64,000 nt of DNA from Babesia bovis T2Bo (taxonomy: Eukaryota > Apicomplexa > Aconoidasida > Piroplasmida > Babesiidae), in the NCBI RefSeq assembly GCF_000165395.2, contig NC_010575.1, forward strand, positions 1 to 64,000, written 5' to 3'. The notes below the pieces were generated by a model. The model was not told the origin of the DNA and made no database searches. It was given only the letters and a program-made list of their open reading frames with translations. Shown piece after piece: positions 55,166 through 64,000 of the stretch (the stretch's first letter is position 1; every line of letters starts with the position of its first letter). The position numbers were made by a program, and so were the translations under genes.

Positions 55166-56281
55166 CTAGCCATGTGCACCTTCCGTGGGCTCCTTTTCAC
55201 CACCATGAAAAAGGAGCAGCAGTGACTGGCCAATTCGAAAATTAACGCTGCGGAGAGTCACCGGATAAGTTTTGTATGGCATTCGACTCATGTCTACAGA
55301 ACCTATGACCTCCTGTGTAGCATCATTGCGGGTGAAGGTCCATATACCTTCCTTATATCTAGAAGCTTCACACAGATCCTTGATTAAGTATACTAAATCA
55401 CATAACGTATTATCTTCCCATAAATAAATTTCTAATTTTTCGACCGATTCCAATGTGTCTATTGAATTTTGGAACATCCCTTGGTCTTGCTTGAACAGTT
55501 CGGCAGTGTCGTTTGCTTCTCCAAGGAATGCATAAACACGCAGCAAGAATGGCGTGTGATTAGTCTTGTATGTGTGGGAGGTGCTTTGGTGTACAGGTTT
55601 GCGGTATTCTGATACCCTTTGTTTGCCTAATTTCACTGTTCGCATATGTGTTCTCTGCGAAGTGTGTTCAGGATGACGATTATTGACATTGGGGTGCTTC
55701 TGATCCTTTATGTTATGACGTTCCGATTTTCTATAATCTTTGATAGTTTTGCGTGAATTACGCCGTTCGTTTGAGTAATCACGCCTGTACCGTTGCCTTG
55801 GGGGAGAGTAGCTACTATCCCTTGATGATGTGCTTCCACGATGTCGATACCTGTCAACGCTCTTATCCCTTCTACGCATCTCTTTACGCGAATTTCGTGA
55901 CTTCGAATGCATCCTACTTTGGCGTCCACGTGAATGAGACCTGCTGTACGAAGGTGACACTGAATATCGGCGATGCCGACTTCTTGACCGACTTGGCGAC
56001 CGCCTTCTCAGTGCACGCGAATTCCTATATTTATGATACTCGTTGCTGTCGTCTCGTTTGTGACGGCTCCTTGATCGGTAGTATGACATTGATGACGAAC
56101 CTCGTGAATCGGAGCGAGGTCGTCTAGTACGTAACATAGTTGCCGAGTCTGTAGAACTCTCTGAATGATGGCGCGTTTCATCAGTTCTATTTTTAGTTGA
56201 AAATGAACTCGAAGGATCGCGATCGATGCTAATGCTTCGGCTCACGCTCATGGAGCGACTAGAGCTACTGATACTCCTCAT
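55166..56281 (-). CDS. SAP18 domain protein with N-terminal RS domain
   Basis: A 371-aa single-exon protein; ATG at 56281 (MRSISSSSRS). Residues 1-235 are Arg/Ser/Lys-rich with many RS and SR pairs (SPSRSRSRHRRYSVSPSYSR). Residues ~240-365 form the SAP18 ubiquitin-like fold: TPFLLRVYAFLG at the first strand, SVEKLEIYLWEDNTLCDLVYLI matching the family's LQIYTWMDATLKELTSLV, then IWTFTRND and EVIGSVDMSR, FRIGQSLLLLF. SAP18 is part of the ASAP complex with RNPS1 and Acinus, in splicing, and of Sin3 deacetylase. Animal SAP18 is a ~150-aa protein without an RS domain; fusing the RS region may replace the RS-rich partner. Confidence 0.88.
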   Translation of the reverse strand: MRSISSSSRSMSVSRSISIDRDPSSSFSTKNRTDETRHHSESSTDSATMLRTRRPRSDSRGSSSMSYYRSRSRHKRDDSNEYHKYRNSRALRRRSPSRSRSRHRRYSVSPSYSRSHSRGRQSRMHSKSRNSRKEMRRRDKSVDRYRHRGSTSSRDSSYSPPRQRYRRDYSNERRNSRKTIKDYRKSERHNIKDQKHPNVNNRHPEHTSQRTHMRTVKLGKQRVSEYRKPVHQSTSHTYKTNHTPFLLRVYAFLGEANDTAELFKQDQGMFQNSIDTLESVEKLEIYLWEDNTLCDLVYLIKDLCEASRYKEGIWTFTRNDATQEVIGSVDMSRMPYKTYPVTLRSVNFRIGQSLLLLFHGGEKEPTEGAHG

Positions 56282-56842
56282 TTTCGTATCCACAGTAGTT
56301 GACAACCTTTATAGCAAACCAATGTGTAACGTATTAGCCACTACATAGATTCATCTGCAGGATTACTGGGTGAAAATACGATAATGTATCGCGGTGAATT
56401 ATATAACTCAGTTTTCCCTTGTGCCACCGAGACACATACACACCTTCCTGTCGATTAAAATTGGAATAATATAAATTCAGTGCAATTTTAATATTCCATC
56501 AACCTTCATGTAAACAGCTGGTCCACTTGATTGATGGATGTATAAATACCATACCAGAATACATAAGCTAGATTCCACCCTTAAAAATGACTCTATGCGT
56601 CCCAGAATACGATATAAATATGTAATAAGGAACTATAAAAATATAACATATGTATTTGAACTTGTTTCAACCTGCATTACAGGGTCACGACACATAGCTG
56701 TACCCATGGGGAATAAAATAATAGTACATAAAATATAAAGATGCAGGCAAAAAATTAGGAAATAATAAATGTATTTCACAATACAAATACATGGCAGGTC
56801 CAGCCTTCCTTTAGGTGGAGCTATGTATATGGCGTGGATACC
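56282..56842. other. Divergent spacer
   Basis: About 560 bp between SAP18 (-) and the plus-strand five-exon gene. A short Lys/Ile-rich frame (56538-56738) lacks any motif. It is probably the promoter region for both genes. Confidence 0.5.
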
Positions 56843-58659
56843 ATGTTTGATCGCGACATGAGTGCGTCAGCCAGCTTTGACTTCTTGAAGAAGCGGAAAA
56901 AGAATCGACAATGGGCTACATATGAGCATGATGGCGATATCGGTACTTTTAGAGTTAAAAAATTAAATAGCGCCTACAGACCATACTACGGCATCTATAT
57001 CGACACCTCTTGCTGAATCGCATCCTTCCAATAAAAAGGGTTCCTTCCGAGGTATCCTTATGGATGAATCGCGGAAGCTATCGCAGTCACAATCTCAAAC
57101 TCAGGATACAACATTAAGTGATGACTATTACGTTCCAGTCATGCCGTTAATTGATTATGGGTCCTGCCGGGCCTTCAATTACGTGATTTGGGTAAGTACG
57201 GACGGGGTGAATTAAGTCAAACTGTTTCTGTTTTGCTATTTACAAGGTTAACCTATCTGCTTACGTATTATGCCGATTGCATTTTACACCTAACTTGACC
57301 TAAGTTTCTGCATACTCCCCAAGGGTCAAATTTGCTGGTCTATATTGCACAATTGTAATGAAATTTACACTTAAAATGCGGACATTAATTTGCATTCAGG
57401 CGCGTGATCAAATGGTATTCGGGAACGAAGAGATTTTGATACAACCTGATTTGGAACAGGACTTTCTATCGCGGCTTGAGGTGGGCTTCCAATGTTTTAC
57501 TTTGTATGAGTATACAGTATCTTCGTTCAACTGTATCATCTCAACCGTCTGAAGCGACGTCTTCGTCAAAGATTGTAGAAGCCATTATGGAGTTTATGGT
57601 TGACGTTGAGATTGGCTATAGATACCTTGGGTCTAATGCCAATCCCTTTTGCCGTTTATCGCAAATATATGTAAACGGCTTCATCCATCTGCGACCAGTG
57701 AATTTGGCCATTTTCGATTTTACAGAACCCACGGAAGAGCTTGCTGTTACAATTCAGAGGATTAATGTATCTGGCAGAGTGTTCGCGCATCATCAGCTGT
57801 TGTCACACTTTTCTCAGCAGTGCGAATTTCTGCCTTCAAAGTACTGTTCTGGTTATATCCCTAAGAACGTAACGATTCACCACGATTACTTCCCTAACTT
57901 AGTCACGAAGGTTTTGCTACAACGTGCCAAAAGACAACTAGTAGTTGTCAAAGCTATTGTAGACGTACCCGGGATCGACTTGAGTGCATATGAGGTAAGC
58001 GTTGGTATATTTAGACTGATTACATTCTATGTGCGCAACGGTTGTATTTTCATGTTTGTGTGTTTTGACAATTGCCAAAGGTGGCAACGTGCCACTCTTT
58101 GGCTTATTATGATGACTTTACTGCACTTATAGCACAGGGTTATGTCTTTGACGATCTCAAAACGGGAGAAAAAGCATGGCTACCGATATACATGGTAGAA
58201 CGACTGTCGCACTTCGGGTTTGTCTCCGTGGATATACCAGTTTACCTAACCCGCAATTCTTTACGTGAGCTAAGGGACCGAGAGGAACAGGGTGAAGTTC
58301 TTGAAAAATTACCTAATTACTATTTCTTTGAAATAGCCCACATGTTCACTAGATCCAACATCTTTGAGCGAGTCAACGTTCCAAATCTGTCTAATCGCAA
58401 TCATGTTTACAGCTATGTCTCCAAGTTGGCGGGACTGATCGAAGACATAAAATACCAGCGCTTGAAAAAAATCCGTCAGACGCTGGAAAAGATACCGCAG
58501 CGCGAGTCAGTCATATCGGTCGACAATTTGCAGTACTCCGAGACTTTTTACGTCAATCAATTCCTCTCTGCCTACTCTGAAGTAAGAGATATCAATGCTT
58601 GTTCTGACGTTCAGTCAAATGCGCAGATAGGTATGTTTAATACCGAGGAATTTAAATGA
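56843..58659 (+). CDS. Possible GINS Psf3-like protein with long N-terminal extension
   Basis: Exons 56843-56942, 56971-57191, 57400-57480, 57518-57994 and 58081-58659; 485 aa. The first intron is only 28 bp. The last exon resembles GINS subunit Psf3: YYDDFTALIAQGYVFDDLKT then GEKAWLPIYMVERLSHFGFV, VDIP, LPNYYFFEIAHMFTR, and a helical C-terminus with LIEDIKYQRLKKIRQTLEKI. GINS activates the CMG replicative helicase. The preceding ~300 residues (for example NPFCRLSQIYVNGFIHLRPV and VLLQRAKRQLVVVKAIVDVP) are unlike any Psf3 I know. Either this is a fused or extended form, or the Psf3 likeness is misleading. There is no in-frame ATG near the Psf3-like part that would make it a separate gene. Confidence 0.45.
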
Positions 58660-58756
58660 GATGCAGGTAACTTTGTCGGTGACCTCGAAAACAATTTGAT
58701 TGACTCCCTGAAGGTACCGCTGCTGTAATGGCCACACAACCGAACTTAATGCATTT

Positions 58757-59845
58757 CTAAACTAGCAGTACTGCGTTAATACACCCGTCATTTTCCGGGT
58801 TGTTGGTAACTTGTGCATATTTTGCCCAAACAACCTTACCGGTTTGAGTCACAAGACCCAATTCACTGACGTTAACCTCTATAATGGTACCCTTAGTGAT
58901 TACACCCAAGCTCGTGTAGAGATTGGACTGGGGATTTTTCTTTACGGATATTATATCCAAGAAGAAAGTAGTCTTTAGCTCGGGATGTGTAACATGTGCC
59001 TTTTTGAAGCGCAACCCCGTAGGACGGATGTACTTTTCATACTTTGGCGGTTTGCGCGTGTAATCTTCCGGAATGAAACATATCTTATCGACCATACGCT
59101 TCCACTGCTTCTTCTTACGCTTACCCGATTTCATTACCCTAAACATTTCGGCTTCATTCATTTGTCGAACCTGAAATACAGTGGCATAAAAAGGTAACAC
59201 GAACGTACCTTTGGTATGACAACGTCCCACTTGCCTGCCTTTTCTTTGCGTTTTTGTTTTATCATGTTTGATAAGATCTTTGTGCGATTAACTTCACCCC
59301 TCTCCAATAAGTAAGCAGGAATAGCACCATCTCCAGGCGCTACCACCTCCTCCTTCGACTCCTTCTCCTCATTGTTCTTGATCCTGCAAGGTTATCAGTA
59401 TATTGAAAAAATAATTCCAGAATACAACATATACACGACCACTTACTGTTTCTTCATCTCGATCTTCTCTGCATAGCGACGCTTCCTGAATATCTTGGCC
59501 TTCAAACCGCGCATCTTTTGCATCTTCTTGCTCAAAGTATGCGCGGCTCTCGCCGTTTTCTTTCGCCTGAATATCTATATTAGCCATCTATATATGGTAT
59601 TTCTTTTCACAAGGAATGTAATGCCTGGTTCTAACAGCGATATCCACACACGTTATGGAATCGCGATTAGGAATACACCAATGATACAAAATCATAAGTA
59701 TATCACCCAAATACGGACTAGTGGCTACACTTTATGGCAAATAAGGGAAGGCACTCGACATAAAACAAACTCACATTCTCGTTTCATGGTCGAAACGCCG
59801 CCCATGAAGGGCGATATGACGCTCTATATATTCGTTCTGTGGCAT
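58757..59845 (-). CDS. NSA2: Ribosome biogenesis protein NSA2 (60S maturation)
   Basis: Exons 59775-59845, 59447-59566, 59209-59383 and 58757-59170; 259 aa, the family's usual length. The start [20 protein letters not shown] matches NSA2 ([10 protein letters not shown]...). Exon 2 gives a basic helix ([20 protein letters not shown]). Exon 3 has [20 protein letters not shown] and [15 protein letters not shown]. Exon 4 has [55 protein letters not shown] and the invariant end [20 protein letters not shown]2 is a nuclear/nucleolar factor in pre-60S particles, needed for 27S rRNA processing. The second exon is translated in a different frame from a longer overlapping frame at 59369-59587, which is therefore a shadow. 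Confidence 0.96.
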
Positions 59846-60387
59846 CTTAATAAAATGGAAAAATAGAATGACTTTGTGGGCTCTCGCCCAGTACAGTAGG
59901 CCCCCTTAAAACGTAGCTTAGTATAAATGTGTAACAGTATTACAAAATGGATTCTATAAGTTGTCCAGTAATTTATAGATAAATTTTACATATAAAAACA
60001 AGGCCTTTTGGTGCCATTAAATAGGCCCTTAGCAAGGCAAATTTAATGATGACTTAACGCGACCTTTCTTCCACGGCTACAGAATCAATTAGATAATATG
60101 TATATTTACATCAAGTTATTCAATGCTTATAATAAGGAACAAAGTTATAGGAATTCTTGAAAACTGCATTATCGGTCAATATTTTCAACGAGTACCCATC
60201 TATATGGGAATGCTAATGCTATCCTTAAGTGCTTATAAACCGAACTAAGATGCGAACACCTATACATTGAAATAATTACATAGATATACTATAATACTTG
60301 CCATAGCGTCGCTCTGTATGCTGATGTGTGGATACCGAGCGTGTAATAAATCATAAAGCAACATCAGTAAACAAAACCGTAGTAGAA
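59846..60387. other. Divergent spacer
   Basis: About 540 bp between NSA2 (-) and SEC11 (+). No coding or RNA signature is recognised. A pair of short CCCTTA/GGCCC blocks at 59900-60030 is noted without interpretation. Confidence 0.5.
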
Positions 60388-61322
60388 ATGGACTACATCA
60401 AATCGGAAATTAACACCTTCAAAAATGATGTGCGGGTGTTTCTAAAGCGGCCGCGCGAAAGTATCGAGCAGCTGCTTCGAACTGCCTGCGTACTCTTCAC
60501 AGCCCTGATGCTATGGAAGTCAGTAACTCTCTACACCGGTATGTAATGCTGTTTCATAGCGATGTATACTTGTCTGTATACCTAGTGTTCTAATTAGCGA
60601 TTAATGTGCGACCGTTCCATCCCAGTTATTTGTTACTTCGCCAAATCGTGTCTATACCATGATATTGGTTCAAACTGTCTTCCCGAATAGTTGAGGTTCA
60701 ACTTTATATTGTACATCTTGTCTTATATATGGCTTGATTTTGAGTTCTATGAATGACCATGGTGATTCTGCTATCCATCTTCGGGTGGTAGAATGTAACT
60801 AGGCGGCCAGGATATCTTGACTACATTCAGGAAAGTACATGTCCAATATTTGTATTATTATATTGCGTATTCAATGCATATTATGTATAATTTCAATCAT
60901 CACTGGATTAAACCGTTGCAGGTACTGACTCACCTGTCGTGGTGGTCCTCAGTGGGAGTATGGAACCGGCATTCTACCGTGGCGACATACTGTTTCTCAT
61001 GAAGCAGGAAAAGATAACTGCTGGAGATATAGTTGTATTCAAGGTTGAAGGTAGAGATATACCAATAGTCCACCGTGCGTTGAGCCTCCATGCCAATGGA
61101 CATGATATCAACGTCCTTACAAAGGGTGACAACAATGAGGTAGCTGATAGGGGACTCTATGCGCGCGGACAGAAGTGGCTAGCGGACGAAAATATACTAG
61201 GAACCGTTTTACTATGTATCCCCAAATTTGGGCTACTCACCATACAACTAAACGACAATCCTGTTGTCAAATGGTTGCTGATATCGGTACTCATATACTT
61301 GGTAATGACTGGAAAAGGGTGA
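60388..61322 (+). CDS. SEC11: Signal peptidase catalytic subunit SEC11 (SPC18/21)
   Basis: Exons 60388-60538 and 60922-61322, phase 1; 183 aa. A cytoplasmic N-terminus is followed by one TM helix (about residues 30-50, TACVLFTALMLWKSVTLYTG). Next comes the box B catalytic Ser in VVLSGSMEPAFYRGDILFL, the box D catalytic His in IPIVHRALSLH, and box E in NVLTKGDNNEVADRGLY. A second hydrophobic helix is near the C-terminus (WLLISVLIYLVM). The enzyme removes signal peptides in the ER lumen as part of the signal peptidase complex. The intron (383 bp) is long compared with others in this window. Length and motifs match ER signal peptidases (170-190 aa). Confidence 0.97.
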
Positions 61323-61457
61323 TACATTACCAAATAGCATTGTGTTAAAACAGCAATGGATAATTTAAAATATAAATAAATTGTGTTTGCACTTTGGCAT
61401 TATAGATGGTGCGATAAGTTGGCACAGCCCACTGTGGACCAAATGACCACATACAAC

Positions 61458-63412
61458 TCAAGTTGATCCAGGCATTAAGTGGGTTTCCCGAGTAAAACCC
61501 TTGTATAGTTTACGCTCAGGCCTCGCTGTCTTCCTAGTAACAAAGGGGCCGATATTGTACACAGACCTTTTACGCTGAAATGTGACAGATGCTTCTTTCG
61601 GTTCTTCCGCTTTAACAACAGTGACATAGGAAGGTTTCCCGTCCTTCGTTGATAAAATCTCTGGTGTACTGTCCTTATTCATTGCGTGCACTACACCAAT
61701 CTCTGTTGAATTGATGATACGTAAAAATAGCTACATACCGTTAATGGGACCATCGATATGATGCTCAACCGCAGCAGTAACGGTTTTTGATTCAGGAGCA
61801 GTGCCGGACCAGTTGATATCGCACATAGACGCAAAGGCACGCTTCTCTTCTTCTGTGGTAAATACCATGGGCGATTTGCATACATCGTCTTCATTTACCA
61901 CGGGAGGAACGCAACTATTTAAGTCGTCCTTACTGATCGTCCAACCTGAGCATATAAATGAAATGATTCCCAGACATACCCCTTGGACATTGTAAAGACC
62001 AATTTATATCTTCCTCACGCTCTAAACACGGGAACTCTACATTGCTGCATTTAGATTCGTATAACTTTCTTGATTCAGCATCCAGCAGGCGCAGGTCGAG
62101 AGCGGTGGTACTACCAGTAACCGGACCTTTGCCAGCCTCAGAAAGTAGCTGGACTAAAATATCATTGCAGTTGAAAGTGCCCATAGGGGCAACACAAAAG
62201 CCATCAGCTTCCGTTTTCCACAGCACTGTATAAACTGTACATAAATACAATGGACAGTACCTGGACATTGGCTGTAGTCTTTCTCACATTCAGAAGTACA
62301 CTCAAAGGGTATTTCACACTCCATGAGACGTTTGCGCTTCATCTCTGCAAACGGTGTTATATGCATCACAAAACCCTACCTTGAGTGTAATAAGTAAAGC
62401 GAATGCGCTTCTCGCACGGCCCGTTATATGAAGCAGGAGCATCACAAGCGCCATCCGGTGCCATCGTCCAATCCATGGGACATTTGTCAAACACTTTAGG
62501 ACAAATGGTCATACACGGCCACGTGGTACCACAAGTCTGAGCCCAGAGCATCTTAGATTCCTTTGAAAATTTGGTAAAGTCAACAACTGATCTGCAAGGA
62601 CCTACGTACCCTGAAAAATCAGGGACGCAGACATATCCAGATTCAGTTTTGTGCCTTAGAAAGTTTTCAGGACATGGCTGGAGAAAGTTACGCTCGGTAT
62701 CCTTGCAGTATTGAACATCAACCTTATCTATCAAGCTTTTACAAGGCCATTGTACCTTGCAATCAGACATGAACAACATCTTACGCTCCACAGTAAAGTC
62801 ACTCATATCAACAGAACGTTCACAATCACCTTTGTAAGATGAGGGAGCTTCACAGACAGTTCCGGTTTTCTGTCACAAATTGGATAACGATGATTAAAGC
62901 AAATTACCGTCCAGGACTCTGCATGCCATGTAGGAATACTTTTACTACACTTACCAGGACAAGGAAGTGAAAAGTCACGCACACATTCGCCTGTGAAAGG
63001 ATCCTCTTCTCGCCGTTCTCTCTAAATAGCAATATGTTCAATGTGTGGAATATAGTATATTAATCGCAACACACACTGTATTTCCAGATGCATAGTTACT
63101 TTATATATATGTGAACACCGATAAACAGCTGACATATAGCGTGATTCAACCAAACAAATGGTCTACTTAGACACACCTCAGAAGCGGCGGATGCCACTAA
63201 GTCGGACATACGCTCCGCCACATGTTCCTCCTTAGGTTCATTTTTAAATGCCTTGTAAATCCTGCAACATCTATATAAGTGTGTAGAACCACTTACTCTT
63301 GCGTAGCGTGATTTTCCGGAATCTCAAGTTTCAAGAGGTCATCGCGACCTAACACACTAAGTGGCAAATAAAAGTACAAATAGATAATGCCTATCCATTT
63401 GACCAACAGCAT
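61458..63412 (-). CDS. CPW-WPC domain secreted protein, nine exons
   Basis: Exons, in order: 63297-63412, 63177-63261, 62955-63021, 62908-62918, 62380-62869, 62261-62344, 61980-62225, 61739-61945 and 61458-61702; 516 aa. A signal peptide (LLVKWIGIIYLYFYLPLSV) is followed by about five Cys-rich CPW-WPC modules, each starting CP..W and ending WPC or a variant: CPGESWTKTG...VQWPC; CPENFLRHK...TTWPC; CPMDWTMAPDG...EIPFEC; CPGVLWKTEADG...VEFPC; CPRGWTISK...INWSG. Module 2 has lost its Trp and several modules have a degenerate WPC. The basic tail (about 75 residues) has no TM. The 11-nt exon 4 (AGTCCTGGACG) supplies the Trp of module 1. CPW-WPC proteins are apicomplexan secreted proteins, in Plasmodium tied to zygote/ookinete stages, so a tick-stage role is likely. 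Confidence 0.88.
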
Positions 63413-63543
63413 TTTTGATGTGTACGCAATGACTGAATAACGACATCACGAATCCTGCCGTCACATACTGCACCACACGACATCAAGCTGATTTCACCAA
63501 CAGCGGCAATTAACCTTATATACCGCAATATACACATTCCAAA

Positions 63544-63801
63544 ATGGGTAGCATAAGCTACCAAACAAGCCGTCGGCTGATGTCAGCCCCTATGATGGCA
63601 AGACAATTCGCATCACAACCGTACAATCCCAAAATAGTCAATGAGTGCAAAAATCCAAGCCCAGGAAAGCTCTTCAGGACTATGCGTGTTTTTGGAGGAA
63701 TAGCTGTCTTCTTTATCGCCACACCACTTATTGTGATGCACTTCGATAGCAAGAGATTCGAAGCTGAAATGGAACGCCGCAGGCAATCGAATGCAAGCTA
63801 A
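63544..63801 (+). CDS. Small single-TM protein, probably mitochondrial
   Basis: An 85-aa single-exon protein, ATG at 63544. The N-terminus (MGSISYQTSRRLMSAPMMAR) is Ser/Arg-rich without acids, like a mitochondrial presequence. One hydrophobic helix follows (about 48-66, VFGGIAVFFIATPLIVMHF), then a charged C-terminus (DSKRFEAEMERRRQS). This layout is typical of small accessory subunits of apicomplexan respiratory complexes, though I cannot name one. It is divergent from the CPW-WPC gene with about 130 bp between. Confidence 0.6.
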   Translation: MGSISYQTSRRLMSAPMMARQFASQPYNPKIVNECKNPSPGKLFRTMRVFGGIAVFFIATPLIVMHFDSKRFEAEMERRRQSNAS

Positions 63802-64000
63802 AATAACAACTACAAAGGTTTAATAATAACCTAACACACCACGTGTTTAATTTTAAGTTATCACTACAATGTTGAATATCTATTTACACAAAAATATGTA
63901 TTCCTTCAGACATAAAGTTACTTTATCTATAATGCCATTAATTCATTCCATCATACTGTGTTTGAACCTTAGACCCATTTGCAGCCTGCTTATGGTGTCC

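Noticed and set aside
59369..59587. 72-codon minus-strand frame
   Set aside because: NSA2 exon 2 is translated in a different frame over the same bases, with clear homology to NSA2 N-terminal sequence.

Overview
This window is the end of a piroplasm (Apicomplexa) chromosome, almost certainly Babesia bovis or a very close relative. It opens with about 570 bp of CCCTAAA telomere repeat. The next 29 kb carry gene families typical of B. bovis chromosome ends: ves1-alpha and ves1-beta (VESA1 variant surface antigens), SmORF-like secreted proteins and multi-transmembrane (mtm-type) proteins. A ~2.7 kb very AT-rich, gene-free stretch follows. From 33 kb onward there is a conserved eukaryotic core with short piroplasm introns.

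Subtelomere (0.6-30 kb). In order: two degenerate ~100 bp units; a small ORF whose N-terminus resembles the VESA1 C-terminus (1429-1905, -); an mtm-type gene (-); a ves1-beta fragment (-); a SmORF-like gene (-); a second mtm-type gene (-); a ves1-alpha body truncated at both ends (8454-11810, +); a second VESA1-tail-like ORF (+); a SmORF-like gene with three repeats (+); a third mtm-type gene (+); a small two-TM secreted-type ORF (-); and a 485-aa polytopic protein (-). Last comes a head-to-head ves pair. The 12-exon ves1-beta (21777-25412, -) is open throughout but lacks its membrane anchor, and the 3-exon ves1-alpha (25851-29943, +) is complete. Between them lies a 438-bp intergenic region with a three-arm nested quasi-palindrome. 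This is the architecture known for the B. bovis locus of active ves transcription, and the fragments nearby are plausible donors for segmental gene conversion.

AT-rich block (29.95-32.65 kb). No convincing gene; it separates the antigen families from the core and is a candidate centromere.

Core (33-64 kb). A 1195-aa eight-exon membrane protein with a possible polycystin/TRP-like C-terminal half (-); COX17 (+); a BCNT/SWC5 chromatin protein (+); an organellar ribosomal protein bL35 (+); a small two-exon gene (-); two tRNA-Val genes with different anticodons (-); COQ10 (+); a p68/Dbp2-type DEAD-box helicase (+); SPT5 (-); a basic unknown protein (-); the RNA polymerase II CTD phosphatase FCP1 (+), overlapping tail-to-tail with an unknown 658-aa protein (-); an SR-rich SAP18 protein (-); a possible GINS Psf3-like protein with a long N-terminal extension (+); ribosome biogenesis factor NSA2 (-); signal peptidase SEC11 (+); a nine-exon CPW-WPC protein (-); and a small probable mitochondrial membrane protein (+). 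SPT5 and FCP1, both acting on elongating RNA polymerase II, lie close together, but this may be chance.

Exon boundaries were worked out by hand from GT-AG sites, frame continuity and comparison between paralogs. Family names marked tentative rest on recognition of sequence pattern, not on a database search.
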